Source: Desmodesmus armatus
Taxonomy: Eukaryota; Chlorophyta; Chlorophyceae; Sphaeropleales; Scenedesmaceae
NCBI GenBank assembly: GCA_007449985.2
Contig: VIIQ02000126.1
Location: forward strand, 44,638-108,637
Length of the DNA: 64,000 nt
Direction of reading: 5' to 3'
Shown here: positions 48,267 through 58,465 of the stretch, piece after piece
How the letters are laid out: every line of letters begins with the position of its first letter
Position numbering within the stretch: the first letter of the stretch is position 1
Notes under the pieces: generated by a model
What the model was told of the DNA's origin: nothing
The model's database searches: none
Seen by the model: the letters and a program-made list of their open reading frames with translations, nothing else
Position numbers and translations under genes: made by a program

Positions 48267-48363
48267 GCAGCAGGGGTGTAACCCGGAGGTGTTGACGCGC
48301 AACCTGTGTAGCAGTGTCAGCTTCACTGCGGGTGTGTCTGCTGCAACAGCAGCGCACTGGGCC

Positions 48364-48405
<42 letters not shown>

Positions 48406-49972
48406 GAGGCTGCTGCAGAGGAGCAGCCGCCGCCACCAGCAGCAGCAGCAGCAGAGGAGCCGCCACCGGCTGCTGCAGCTGCGCCTGCTGCTCCTACTGG
48501 TAAGAATGGCAAGCAGCAGCCTGCCAACCAGCTGGCGAACCTGTGGAGAAAGGCACCTCCCAAGAAGGTGAGCGAGCTTATGACTGTGGCACCCGAGGGG
48601 TTGATGGGGTGGGGGTGTGGGGGCTGCGGGGTGGGGTGGGGTGGGGTGGGGGGGGGGGTGTGGGGGGTGGGGGGCGGGGAATTTTTTATGGTTGGGACCT
48701 TGGCTATTTTTGGCGAAAAATACTTAGGGGCTGGATTTTTTTGGCTACAAATCTGGCGACAAGGCCTCCCACCCCCATACATTTGGCGACAAAACCAAGT
48801 GCAGTGTTCACTGTCGAAAGCTGTTTTTGGCTACAACGCCTCCTGCCCAAGTAGACATTTGTCACTTTTGATGACAAAGTACATTGAAAACCACGTTTTT
48901 GCTGTCTTCAGTGTCTTTGTATACTGTGTATTTGGCGATGCACAGTACCCCCAGCTTTTGATCTGGCTACAAATTTGGCGAAAGTGGGGCACCCCTGGAC
49001 TCCATCTGGCTACAAGATTTGGCTAATTCTGGGTGGATATTTTTTTTTGTAGCCAAAGGAATTCCTTCAAATTCGCCAGATCTGGCGAAATAGCCAACTA
49101 AAAAATTCACTGGTGGGGGGGGGGGGGCGTACATGCTACTGAGCAAGGCACCCCACAGGCAGGTGAGCAAGCTACTGACTGCAGTTGCGTGAGCTGAAGA
49201 AGGGGGGGGGGACTTGAATCTTTGGATTTGTGGATACAATATTATCATGCGCACCGACCGGCCGACGGCGCACCGACCGAGTTTTGCAGGGAGGCACTGG
49301 CAGCTGTAGATGCCTAGGAGCTTTCAACCTAATTTGTGTTGCCAGGTATCAGACCACACCACCAGCGCCCCCCCTCACCCCAATCCTGCCCCCCCCCCCC
49401 CCCCGGGCTTCCTTGCCCCCATTGAGTCGCGTTTGGATCAGACTGAGGTTCAGCCGGTCTCTAGGAAGGCCAGTCAGTCAGTGTTCGTCTAGGAAGGCCA
49501 GTCAGTCAGTGTTCGTCTAGGAAGGCCAGTCAGTCAGTGTTCGTCTAGGAAGGCCAGTCAGTCAGTGTTCGGCCCAGCCAACCGCGGGAACCTGGCGCCT
49601 CCTGAAGCAGCGGTCCGTAATGCAGGTATCCATTAGCGCCTGTAGTCTAGGGGTATGATAGGTCCCTGCCACGGACCAGGCCCGAGTTCGAGTCTCGGCA
49701 GGCGCAGGCCCTTCTATCCAAGAGCATGTTGCAGAGGCGACTGCTCTGCTAAGGCCATTGGCAACCCTGTGCGGAACAAATAACTGGCTGAACAAGCCAG
49801 CTGGTTCAGGTGCTAAGTTGCGGTCACACCAGCAGGACGCCGGTTTGCTGTTGCGCTGCAAACCACCTGGCTAGCAGAGTTGACCCACTCTCCTGTCTTG
49901 CTGCCCACGTCGCTGCCTTGCTCCTTTATTGTGCAGGCTGCACCGCAGAAGCAGCAGAAAGCCGCCGCTGCA

Positions 49973-50005
<33 letters not shown>

Positions 50006-51522
50006 GCTCCCTCTGACGATGAAGAGGAGGCTGTGGCTCCCGCCAACAAACGCCGCAGAACAGCAGCCAAGCAGCAGCAGCAGCAGGAATCAGCAGATGG
50101 TGAGGGTGGTCACGGTGCTGCTGAATTGGGTGTGGAGAGGGGCCAGCAGGCAGAGCTGGCAGACTATGCAGGTGGGGTGTGGAGGGGTTTGTGTGTTTGT
50201 GGGGGGGGGGGGTGTTGAAGGGGGGGGTTTGGAAGGAGAGGGGGTGTGGGCAACCACATGGGTGTTGTATCAGGCAAGATGGGGGAGTTGGGTGGGGGGG
50301 ATCTGCCGGCAGACTGTGCAGTCAAGAGAAGGCATGATGCCAGGAAGAAAGGCATCGGCGGGTGTGTTAATCCCGTCAAGTACTTTTGGATGGGATACCA
50401 CAGGGCCTTGTTATGCCGGGGGGGGGGGGTAAGGGGGTCGGACGAACCAATGGAATGGAATGCGGTGTGAGTGAGATACGGTGGCTGAGGAGTGTGGGGC
50501 TGTATGAGTTGAGGTAGGCGTGGAGGGAAGGGGGGGGTAAGGTGCGGGACCAGGCGGACTATGCATGTAGTGTTATGCCCCCCCCCCCCCCCCCACACAC
50601 ACCCCTCACCCAGTGGAGTCGAGGTGCAGTAATGTGAGTACAACAACCAACAGGGCAGGAGGTGCTGTTGTGCAGGGGAGGTGGCACAGGAAGGAGTGTG
50701 GTTAGCGGCTGGGTGAAGGAGCTGAGATGATTGTGAAGACTCTGGGTGTGTTGATGCATCGGTGGATCTGCTTGGGCACAATACCCACCAATACCTCAAT
50801 CCATCCAGGCTCCTCTCAAGATCTCCTTGGCTTTGAACCCACTCACCCCACCCCAAGTAGTTGGATCCCAGTCTAAATGTGGGGTGTTGGTGTTATGCTG
50901 GCAAGCATGGGGCTAGACTACAGGAATCAATTATACAGATATGGCACTGTCTGCTCCCTGATAGACCTTGCCGTGCTGTGCTGTGCTGTGCCGTTCCACG
51001 TGTGTGCCGTCTGCCATGTGCTGTGCTGTGCTTTGCCCTCCATGCTGTGCGTCAGCAGGTGCTGGCGAGTCGGAAGAGGAGCTACTTCAAGCCCTGCAGC
51101 AGCCCACAGCAGCAAAATCAGCAGGAGCAGCAGCACCAGCTGCCAAGCAAGGCGCAGCAAAAGCGGATGGTGCTGCTGCAGATGGCAAACGGGCCAGGGC
51201 CAGCAGCAAGGGGGCAGCAGGAGAGCCTGCAGCTAAGCGGGGCAGGGCAAGCAAAGCAGCAGCAGCAGCAGCACCAGCAGCAGGTGATGCAGGTGATGCT
51301 GAGCTGCTGTCAGCCTTGGAGGGTCCTGGACACTCGGCAGGCAGCAGCAGACGGAAGGCAGCCGCTGCAGCAGCAGCCAAACCTGCTGCTCAGCAGCAGC
51401 AGCAGCAGCAGCGGAAAAGGCAGCCGCCACAGCAGCAGCAGCAGCAGCAGGATGAGGGAGGTGGGGGCTCTGATGATGTGTCCTGGGACATGGATGGAGA
51501 CTCAGGCGACCAACCTGAGCAG

Positions 51523-51555
<33 letters not shown>

Positions 51556-51622
51556 GCGGAACCTGACATTGTCATCAGCAGTGACAGTGAACCAGAAGGC
51601 GACCAAAATGCAGCAACAGCAG

Positions 51623-51663
<41 letters not shown>

Positions 51664-52074
51664 GAGGACACTGCTGCTGCCGCCAAGCAGCCTGACAAGG
51701 CTCTAGATCAGCAGCAGCAGCAGCACCAGCAGCAGCAGCAGCAACGGGGTGCAGCCACGAGTGGTGAAGTCAGTGGTCGTGGTGGTAGTGTGAGTCGCTC
51801 CACAGGGCAGGCAGCAGCAGCAGCAGGAGCGGCTGGCACCAGAGCTACAGGGACCAGTGGGGGCAGCAAGGGAGGCAAGAAGGGAGCAGCAGCAGCAGCG
51901 GCAGCAGCAGCAGCGGGTGGCAAGGGAGGGGGTGGCAGTGGTGGCAGGGGCGGGGGCAAGGGGAGTGGTGGTGGCAGGGGTGGGGGGCGGAGCGGGAAGG
52001 GGGCCAAGGGAGGCAAGCAGGGAGGGAGTGATAAGGCACAGACCAACATTATGAACTTCTTTGGGAAGCAGTAG
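46194..52074 (+). CDS. POLD3: DNA polymerase delta subunit 3 (POLD3/Cdc27-type)
   Basis: Seven exons, all phases consistent: 46194-46268, 46718-46776, 47129-47201, 47560-47614, 48068-48567, 49937-50099, 51059-52074 (~646 residues). The N-terminal winged-helix region shows VVSYKWLARRYQIPSNYAKQ, VLFKFAEQQGSRVKTVYLAA and ETHPITDPARLAAENAQQ, which in POLD3/Cdc27 binds the polymerase delta B subunit. The rest is low-complexity: poly-Q runs, acidic EE stretches, a basic KRRRT patch, and a Gly/Lys-rich end. The final residues QTNIMNFFGKQ form a canonical PCNA-interacting box (Q-x2-I-x2-FF) exactly where POLD3 carries one. It tethers polymerase delta to the sliding clamp during lagging-strand synthesis. 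Larger than animal POLD3 (~466 residues) because of the inserted runs. Intron 5 contains a tRNA-Gly gene; the exon 4 end is triplicated. Confidence 0.92.
47641..47660 (+). repeat. Telomere-like TTTAGGG variants
   Basis: TTAGGGTTTAGGGTTGAGGG in POLD3 intron 4 is 2-3 units of a (TTTAGGG)n-like repeat. A similar scrap (TTAGGGTTGAGGGTTTTGG) occurs at 56519-56537. Both are short enough to be chance or double-strand-break repair scars. Confidence 0.4.
47694..47835 (+). repeat. Two duplicates of the 3' edge of POLD3 exon 4
   Basis: TGGTGGATGCAGCAGACCTGGCAG, the last bases of exon 4 (47591-47614), recurs near 47695-47718 and 47812-47835, each followed by GGG in place of the GTGAGG donor. Copies are ~104 and ~117 bp apart. 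The lost GT means they are unlikely to be used as donors. Confidence 0.85.
48235..48405 (+). repeat. Coding CAG runs in POLD3 exon 5
   Basis: Two glutamine-coding CAG arrays (near 48205-48273 and 48366-48405) interrupt the N-terminal domain on either side of CNPEVLTRNLCSSVSF. They keep the frame and fit the local habit of CAG expansion. Confidence 0.9.
48690..49110. repeat. Degenerate TTTGGCGA / TTTGGCTACAAA motif cluster in POLD3 intron 5
   Basis: At least a dozen variants of TTTGGCGA(C/A)AA and TTTGGCTACAA(A/G), plus inverse forms (TTTGTAGCCAAA, AAATTCGCCAGA), occur between 48700 and 49105. The A/T-rich composition differs sharply from the surroundings, suggesting a decayed insertion or arrayed inverted motif. 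Confidence 0.55.
49461..49572 (+). repeat. Four exact copies of a 28-bp tandem repeat
   Basis: CTAGGAAGGCCAGTCAGTCA + GTGTTCGT repeats at 49461, 49489, 49517 and 49545, ending 64 bp before the tRNA gene. Copies are essentially identical, implying recent expansion. Confidence 0.95.
49636..49706 (+). tRNA. tRNA-Gly(GCC)
   Basis: A full cloverleaf can be drawn: acceptor GCGCCTG pairing with CAGGCGC (49699-49705) plus discriminator A; a D-arm in GTCTAGGGGTATGAT; anticodon stem GGTCC/GGACC (49661-49665 with 49673-49677) with loop CTGCCAC, anticodon GCC at 49668-49670; T-arm CCGAG-TTCGAGT-CTCGG containing the B-box GTTCGAGTC. No intron; CCA is not encoded. It lies in the sense orientation inside intron 5 of POLD3. 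Confidence 0.95.
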
Positions 52075-52700
52075 GGGTAGGGCAGATGTATGATGTGGCC
52101 GTCACAGTGTGCGTGTCAGGGTGGGCCTTTGGTGTTGTGTGTCTTGGCGTCGGACGGGGCCCCGCAAGGAGTGGGGGTGGGGGGTGGGGTCACTACCTGG
52201 TGTGTTGATTCTTGGAGTGCACGGATATCCAGCACCTATATCGATTGGAGTGTTGGCTGTCTGCCATGCACGTGGCGCCTCTCACTGAGTGGTGCTGAGT
52301 CAAGCTGACTGCGGCTGTTGCTGCTGCTGCGTTATTTTCAAGAATATGTATGGGTTGCCTGTTGCCTTGCTGGCGTGTGCTTCCGTGATGATGGCTTCTT
52401 TTACGATATGGATGCATCGATGTGCCCTCATCCTCAATCCATCGATGTTCATGTGCATGGAGTGGTCAAGTCACGTGAAAGGATGGGCTACAGCTTGCCA
52501 GGCTTGGAAGCGTCAGATACCAGCACCCGTTGCAACATCTACATGTTTTGGGTGCTTATCGCACGTGAGAGAGCTTCGAGGTTTTGCCTACGTTCAAACT
52601 GAAGAGGTGGTTGGTTTTGTTCTTCACCAATACCAGCCTAGAGCAGGCATCAGTGTGACACCAAACTGACTACACAGATTCTACCGCAATAAGGGTCCAA
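52075..52700. other. Intergenic region downstream of POLD3
   Basis: 626 bp between the POLD3 stop and the next ATG. No exon recognised; it should contain the POLD3 3' UTR and the promoter of the secreted-protein gene. A CATCGATG-rich patch lies at 52412-52446. Confidence 0.4.
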
Positions 52701-55614
52701 ATGATCGCAGTCGCACTGTGTGTGCTCGGGGCCATCGTGCCTTGTGTGATGGCTGGGCAGAACGCAGCTCCCATGTTTTCAGAGTGGATGCACGCGCAAA
52801 AAGCTGGTCCATCCACTCGTGCAAAGATACAGGACGCCTCCCAGGAGGCGCACACGAAGCACCTGTGCCTGCAAGAGACTCAACAGTACAACTGCCGCTA
52901 CTTTGGGTGCAGCCAGATTGCGAACTATGCTTCGGGGGGGTGCCCCGAAGCAGGAGTGATCGAAGAGCCGGATTGCGGGGACTGCACGCACGGCACCTTC
53001 TACCAGTAAGTGTGCTATGTGCTGCAGCTGCGCAGTTGCCAACAGCAGTAGTCGGTTGGGGGATGGGAGCTGTTTGCAGCCTAGCCATGCCTCAAACATA
53101 CACAGCCAAGGCAGCAATTGCTTCAGAACGTCAAAGTATCACTATCAAGCACTGCTTGCAACGCACAGTGTGGATTGTGGTCGTGTGCTTGCCCTGTGAT
53201 TGGTGCTGTAGCAGCTCAACCGCCAGCTGTGCTGTGCTAGGTGCGCCACCATACATGACTCAACAGGTCATGACTCAACTCGACAGAGCACAGCAGCAGC
53301 ACCAGCAACCGCATCAGCACCCACGCATTGCTTGTTGCACAATGGTTGCAGTGGTCACCTGCTGCCTTGGTTGTTTTGAGGCAATTGTTGGCAGCTACCT
53401 GGTCACACCTTTGCGGGGGTGTCAGCAACATCTTCCATTATCCCCAGTACGAACCCTCCCTCCTTATGCTGCTGCTGCCGCTCTTCCAGTTGACTGTACA
53501 CTGAAAGCCCCCCCCCCCTGCTGCTGCTTTTCCACCCGCCAGCGGCAGCGGCGCCCCTGCAGATTACGACAGGAACGGTTGTTGTGGAAGCGGCGTGCGC
53601 CAACCCCCACTACGCTGCCTCTGATGCTGCCCTTCTGCCTGCCCCTGCTGCTGACACCCCTTCCCCTGCAAGCCTGCTAATGACTCACGTACTCCCCCCC
53701 CCTCCCCCACCACCACCATGTCCATGCCGCTGCTACCACAGGTCTGACCTGACTTGCTGCACCGCTGAAGACTCCAACAACTATGGCGAGAGCACAGGGG
53801 GCTTTGGCAGCGGGGTTGGCTCACCCACCCTCCCAGCTGCCTCTTATGCTGCCCTTCTCCACCCCCCCCCCCCCCCCACGCAAGCCTGCCACTGACTCGC
53901 CTGCCCCCCCCCCCCCCCCCCCCATGTTCCCGTCGCTGCCACAACCAGGTCTGACCTGACTTGCTGCACCGACGAAGACTCCAACAGCTATGGCGAGAGC
54001 ACAGGGGCTTTGGCAGCGGGGTGGGCTCGCCCACCCTCAAGGTCGGCACCTGCGACTGGAACATCAAGCTGCACCAGGACTACCAGCAAGACTTCACACG
54101 CAGGAAGAAGCAGATCTGGCCCCCTAGCGCAGGTGAGACATGCATTGCAGTGCAGTACAGCACACTACAGTACAGTATCACACCGTGCTGTACAGTGCAG
54201 CACAGTGCATTACAGCACAGCACAGGACTTGACAGTACAGGACATGACCGTACAGTACCGTACGGTACAGGGCAGCACCATAATGTATTGTGCGGCCACT
54301 GGCAGTCCAGAGCAGAACAGTACACTGGGGCACAGTCATATCCTTGCTACACGACAGCAAGCCTCGGGCTAATGCAGCATCCCTTCATGTGCCCTGATTA
54401 TTCAAGTCAGGCTGCATGCAACTGACCGATGTAACTGTGGATGCCTGAGGTACAGCTGCAGACATGTCACAAGGTCAGGGGGCCAGCAGAGGCAGGGGGC
54501 GGGGGGGGGGGGGGATACCCTCACTGCTCGTTGGTGTTGTGGAACGTCCGTAATGGTGATGAGCCAGAGAAGTGTGTTATGGGGGAGCATGTTACATGGA
54601 CCTTTTTGCCAAACAACAATGGCATTGTCCACTAGGATCAATCCAGGTGAACCTCATCAGTTGTCTCCCCATTGTTATGGTGCTGCAGTGCTGAGGCAGT
54701 AGTGTTTGATGTGAAGCAAGAAGAAAAAGAAGAAATCTGACCTTTGCATGGGTGCAAAAGCGCAGCATCTCACGAGCCCGTGGCTCAAGGGCGAGGCTTC
54801 ACAAAACCTTTGGGGTCAAGGTTTGGAGTTGAGCCTCAGCCCTGCCGCAGATGAGCCAACTGAACTGTCATGTGGTGTACTGTACTGTACCCTGCCTGCT
54901 GCAACAACAGGGTTTATGAAGATTGGCACTGTGACTGCCACCTGCTACCTGACCTACGCCGCCGACATGTGCAGCGACCTGCTGTGCGACAAGATGGTGC
55001 TGTCATTCCAGGGAGGAGCCTACGAGGCAGCGGTGAGTGTGCGGCTGTTGTGGGGGCTGTAGCCGCATGGGGGCTGAAAGGCTCACAACATCTGCGTTGG
55101 CCCCCTTGCAAAGCCAACTGATGTTGTTCTGTTTCAATCCTCTGTGGTTGTTGCTACGCATCACATCAACCTTGTCCAAGCTGTTGTTGCTTCCCACCAC
55201 CCTGTGCCTTTGCATGGCACAAGCCAATGTATGGGGTCACCAACAGTAGCGCTACAGATAGTGCTGCACACACACCTTCACCACCTCTACAGCAACTCGA
55301 CATAAGTCCAGTCCTCTTGGCTTTCATGCCGGCTGTCCTTACCGACTACTTTGTCCCATGGCTGTCCTCTACTGCTCTGCCGCACAGGTCAAGTCAACTC
55401 TGTCACAGGACCTGCGCACAGCCTTCCCTGACCAGTCCTGCCTGGAGCCTGAAGCCTTCAACGCAGGCTTCCCTTCTTTGGAGTTCATACGCCAAAGAAA
55501 TGCCACAACCACAACCACGGAGGGCACCGCCGTGATTTTCTCTGGAGTTGTGACCCTCTTCTCCATGGACCGCCAGGTAAGGCTTGGGAGGGGGGGGGGT
55601 GGAGACTTGATGGG

Positions 55615-55670
<56 letters not shown>

Positions 55671-56504
55671 GGAGGGAGGAGGGAGGGAGGGAGGGAGGGA
55701 GGGAGGGAGGGAGGAGGGAGGGAGGGAGGGAGGGAGGGAGGGAGGGAGGGAGGAGAGGGAGGGAGGGAGGGAGGGAGGGAGGGAGGGAGAGAGAGGGAGG
55801 GAGGGAGGGAGGGAGGGAGGGAGAGGGAGCGAGGGAGAGGGAGGGAGGGAGGGAGGGCGGGAGGGCGGGCGGGGGCGGGCGGGCGGGCGTGCGTGTGTGT
55901 GTGTGTGTGTGTGTGGTGTGTGTGTTTGGGGCGGGGGGGGGGGGGGTAAGGGAGGTGGGCTGATCACCCAGAGGCAGAGGACACGCCGATTGCACCAATT
56001 GCAACCCTTCCTTTGCTGCCGTCGCTGACAGCATCCCTCCTTTCCTCCCAACGCATGATGACCCAACATTGGCAATGTCACACACCAGATCTCTTTCTGC
56101 TTTTCTGCCCCTGTTTTTGTTACACCCCACTGCTTCCAGTGTCACACTGTTGGCATGCTACAATAGGATAGGGCTAGGCTAGTGCTACCTGGCAAAGCCT
56201 CGCCATGGCATGAATGCCACAATAAGAATGTACTTATGAATGCATGTGTGTATGCCGGCATGCAGGTTGAGTACGACACAGGGCACATGGACTACATTGC
56301 AGGCTTCACACCCACAGGTGCAGACAACGTAGACGGCGACACCGACCAAGATACCAAGAGGCGCCCCGCCCTGTGTCTGTTGGCCTAGACTCACAGGCTG
56401 ACGGAGACTCCGTGGCACCGCCCTCCAGCAGCCACCTGCCCGTTGTGACCCCCAACACCTACAACATCAAGCTCGTCAGCAAGAAGGCCTATGACACCGC
56501 CTGA
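52701..56504 (+). CDS. Secreted cysteine-rich protein, family not recognised
   Basis: Exons: 52701-53005, 53949-54132, 54911-55032, 55388-55576, 56266 onward. The ATG at 52701 opens a clear signal peptide (MIAVALCVLGAIVPCVMA, cleavage near AG-QN). Then follow cysteine-rich segments (YNCRYFGCSQIA, GCPEAGVIEEPDCGDCTHG, SDLTCCTDEDSNSYGES), VGTCDWNIKLHQDYQQDFTR, TATCYLTYAADMCSDLLCDK, DQSCLEPEAFNAGFPSLEF and VEYDTGHMDYIAGFTPTG. About 14 Cys suggest a disulphide-bonded extracellular or cell-wall protein; it is not an obvious pherophorin. Exon phases agree except exon 2, which is one base short because CAGGGGCTTT replaces CAGGGGGCTTT of its upstream partial copy. The C-terminus is ambiguous: the frame stops at 56388, but a shifted frame continues VAPPSSSHLPVVTPNTYNI to the TGA at 56502-56504. 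Confidence 0.65.
53595..53948 (+). repeat. Tandem duplicates of intron end plus 5' edge of exon 2 in the secreted-protein gene
   Basis: The acceptor and first ~85 bases of exon 2 also occur at 53742-53830 (SDLTCCTAEDSNNYGESTGG), 207 bp upstream, with the same preceding intron sequence (TATGCTGCCCTTCT...CCCC...AAGCCTGC). The preceding block at 53610-53700 is a further copy of the intron part. Poly-C runs separate the units. The upstream copy keeps the full G-run and hence the frame, but lacks the downstream half of the exon. Confidence 0.85.
54140..54290 (+). repeat. Imperfect ACAGT/CAGCA pentamer tract in intron 2
   Basis: Degenerate (ACAGT)n-(ACAGC)n sequence such as CAGTACAGCACACTACAGTA and GTACAGTACCGTACGGTACA. 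It resembles the reverse complement of the TGTAC tract at 62042-62072. Confidence 0.7.
55616..55915 (+). repeat. 300-bp purine tract: (GA)n, (GGGA)n, (GGGC)n, (GT)n
   Basis: In intron 4 of the secreted-protein gene the sense strand is almost pure purine for ~240 bases: (GA)n to 55667, then (GGGA)n/(GGGAGA)n to ~55860, a short GGGC array, (GT)n at 55890-55925 and a poly-G run near 55933. Confidence 0.95.
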
Positions 56505-57996
56505 TTGACGGCAGGGCTTAGGGTTGAGGGTTTTGGTACAGGATTCCATGTACTTGTCAGATACAACCCAAAACCCTCAAAGGTTGAACGGCATCAGCAG
56601 CAACAGGCGTGACACTGGCCTGGTCTGAGACTCGTAAAAGTGTTTGGCTGTGTGGCATGTTGTCGGGATTGGAGTACATGCGTGTGTGTGCAGCACATGC
56701 AGGTGTTGAATTATGTGGCCTGCACTGCACAGCCAAAGTCGGCTATGGTGCTTGTGGGTCAGCTGGTGTTGTTTTTGTGTGGGAGGTTGTTGCAAGTGGA
56801 GACTCTCACCACTTGCTGGTGCTCTCCACTCAGTTATGAAAAGGAAGTTAGCCAGTTGTTCTTGAATGTGTGCGGCCAGGCTGTGGCTTGGGGCATGTGA
56901 TGGGCTTGGGGCATGTGATGGCCCCTGGTGTTGATGCGGTGAATGGGGTTGACCACAGGTGGTTGGCAGTCATTGCTACCGTTGCATATGAGCCATCAAC
57001 ACCCTGTCAGACTGTGGCGGCCAACAACGCTGGCAGGGTCATAGAGTCATGTACGCATCCTCCCAGTGAGCTGCATCTACATGTCCATATGTTGTGCTCA
57101 CGAATGCGCAAGGCTATACAGGATGAGGGCTGTGAGTGTGAAGTAGGGCTGTAGAGCTGTTGTTGCTGGACTTCTCAGGTGACCCTGAGTGGCATCCGCA
57201 TGGCGGTGTACATTGGGTTTGAATAGTAACTGGATGATAGTTGACCTTGCAGTGTTGGTACAGCCACCATAGTATGGGCTTGTGAGGTGTCAGGGGGAAA
57301 ACTGTGAATGGATGTTGTTGACAGGGTGTAGTCCTGTATCGTGGGCTGTGATCAGGCTGTGGGATGTGCTCACTTGTTGCGTCTGTGGAAAGAGTGCGGC
57401 TGTAGATTGGAACATGCCATGCAGTGCATCCAGCTTGTGATACAAGACACATGCTGCCCTGGCCCTGTCATTTTGTTCTGCTGGGCGTGTAAAGCTCTCT
57501 GCTTTTGTGTTTCGTTCTCAGTAGCATGCATCAGGGTTTGAAGGGGGCCAGCCCTTGAGGGGCACGGAATAGGTGAAAATGGTTGTAAATTATGGCCGCG
57601 ACCTGGCTGTCCTCTGGTTCAAGACAGTCTGTTACATCCCTGGCATTGGAAACTTCATCAAGCCAGACCCAGCATCAATGTTGGCCGTGCGCCACTTTCA
57701 TAGGCTTCAGATCTTTGCTGTCTGTCCAGGGTTTACTGGCATGAGCAACAGCAGATACCCAACTCACACGGCAATGTATACACTGCACAAGCCACCCAAC
57801 TTCCAGTAGTGCTGATCTGATGGTGCCCTGCAAACACGATTGGGAATGAGACAAGGGTTGGGGGCCCCGAAGCTCGTCTAGCCGCATTTGCACCTGCATA
57901 TGCATCACTAACCACTTCTTTTCGTTGACAGACACGACAGCTTCAGCCTCAGCGATCTTACTACAACGATTGGGATTGTCACAAAGTGTCAAAGTA
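56505..57996. other. Intergenic region, no gene seen
   Basis: G/T-rich sequence after the secreted-protein gene. Two direct 20-bp copies of GGCTTGGGGCATGTGATGG occur at 56884-56921. No coding signal supported on either strand. Confidence 0.4.
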
Positions 57997-58465
57997 CAGT
58001 GAAAGCTCGATTTTCCGACGTTCGATACTACGACATTGACGGTTTTTCGACACAACTAGCTGTCACCGAGCCCGTTCCCAGTGAAAACCCTCCCTAAACT
58101 ACGACATGTAAAATCGAATCTACGACAAATTTCCCTGCTGAAATCCTACTGAGCTGTCGGATAACCGAGGGCCCACATGGTTCTTCGACACCGCTGGCGG
58201 CCTTGTCGGAGCATTGGACAGGTATCAGTGAGGTTCAAAACGGCGAGAATGGGGATACGGCGTCTTACTGTGACCTTTTTTCAACCTTTACTTGGATCTA
58301 AGCCATCGCAATGCGGGAAAACATGCCAAGCAAGTGTGTTTTCGATTCTTCGACAGAGCTGGCACTTGGTTGCCTTGGGATGTCGTAAATCCGAGCTTCT
58401 GACATCTCGGTTTTCCGACAGGTTAGGCCTGTCCCCGAGGGTGTCGGATAATCGAGCTTTCACTG
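57997..58465. mobile_element. Non-autonomous pogo/Tigger-like (Tc1-mariner) DNA transposon (MITE)
   Basis: Terminal inverted repeats CAGTGAAAGCTCGATTTTCC (left) and GGATAATCGAGCTTTCACTG (right) match over the outer 16 bases and diverge slightly inward, where both carry CCGAC/GTCGG. The element is flanked on both sides by TA (57995-57996 and 58466-58467), the target duplication of Tc1/mariner-family elements; the CAGT...ACTG ends and CTCGATT/TCCGAC style are those of pogo/Tigger. At 469 bp it has no transposase ORF. Internal TACGAC/TTCGAC motifs recur on both strands. Confidence 0.88.

Noticed and set aside
49461..49572. Possible CRISPR-like array
   Set aside because: The 28-bp units are directly abutting with no spacers, and the DNA is eukaryotic nuclear; a plain tandem repeat.
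55358..55963. Arg/Glu/Gly-rich frame reading through the GA/GGGA tract
   Set aside because: It is exon 4 of the secreted protein run on into an intron past a good GTAAGG donor at 55577; the rest is simple repeat.
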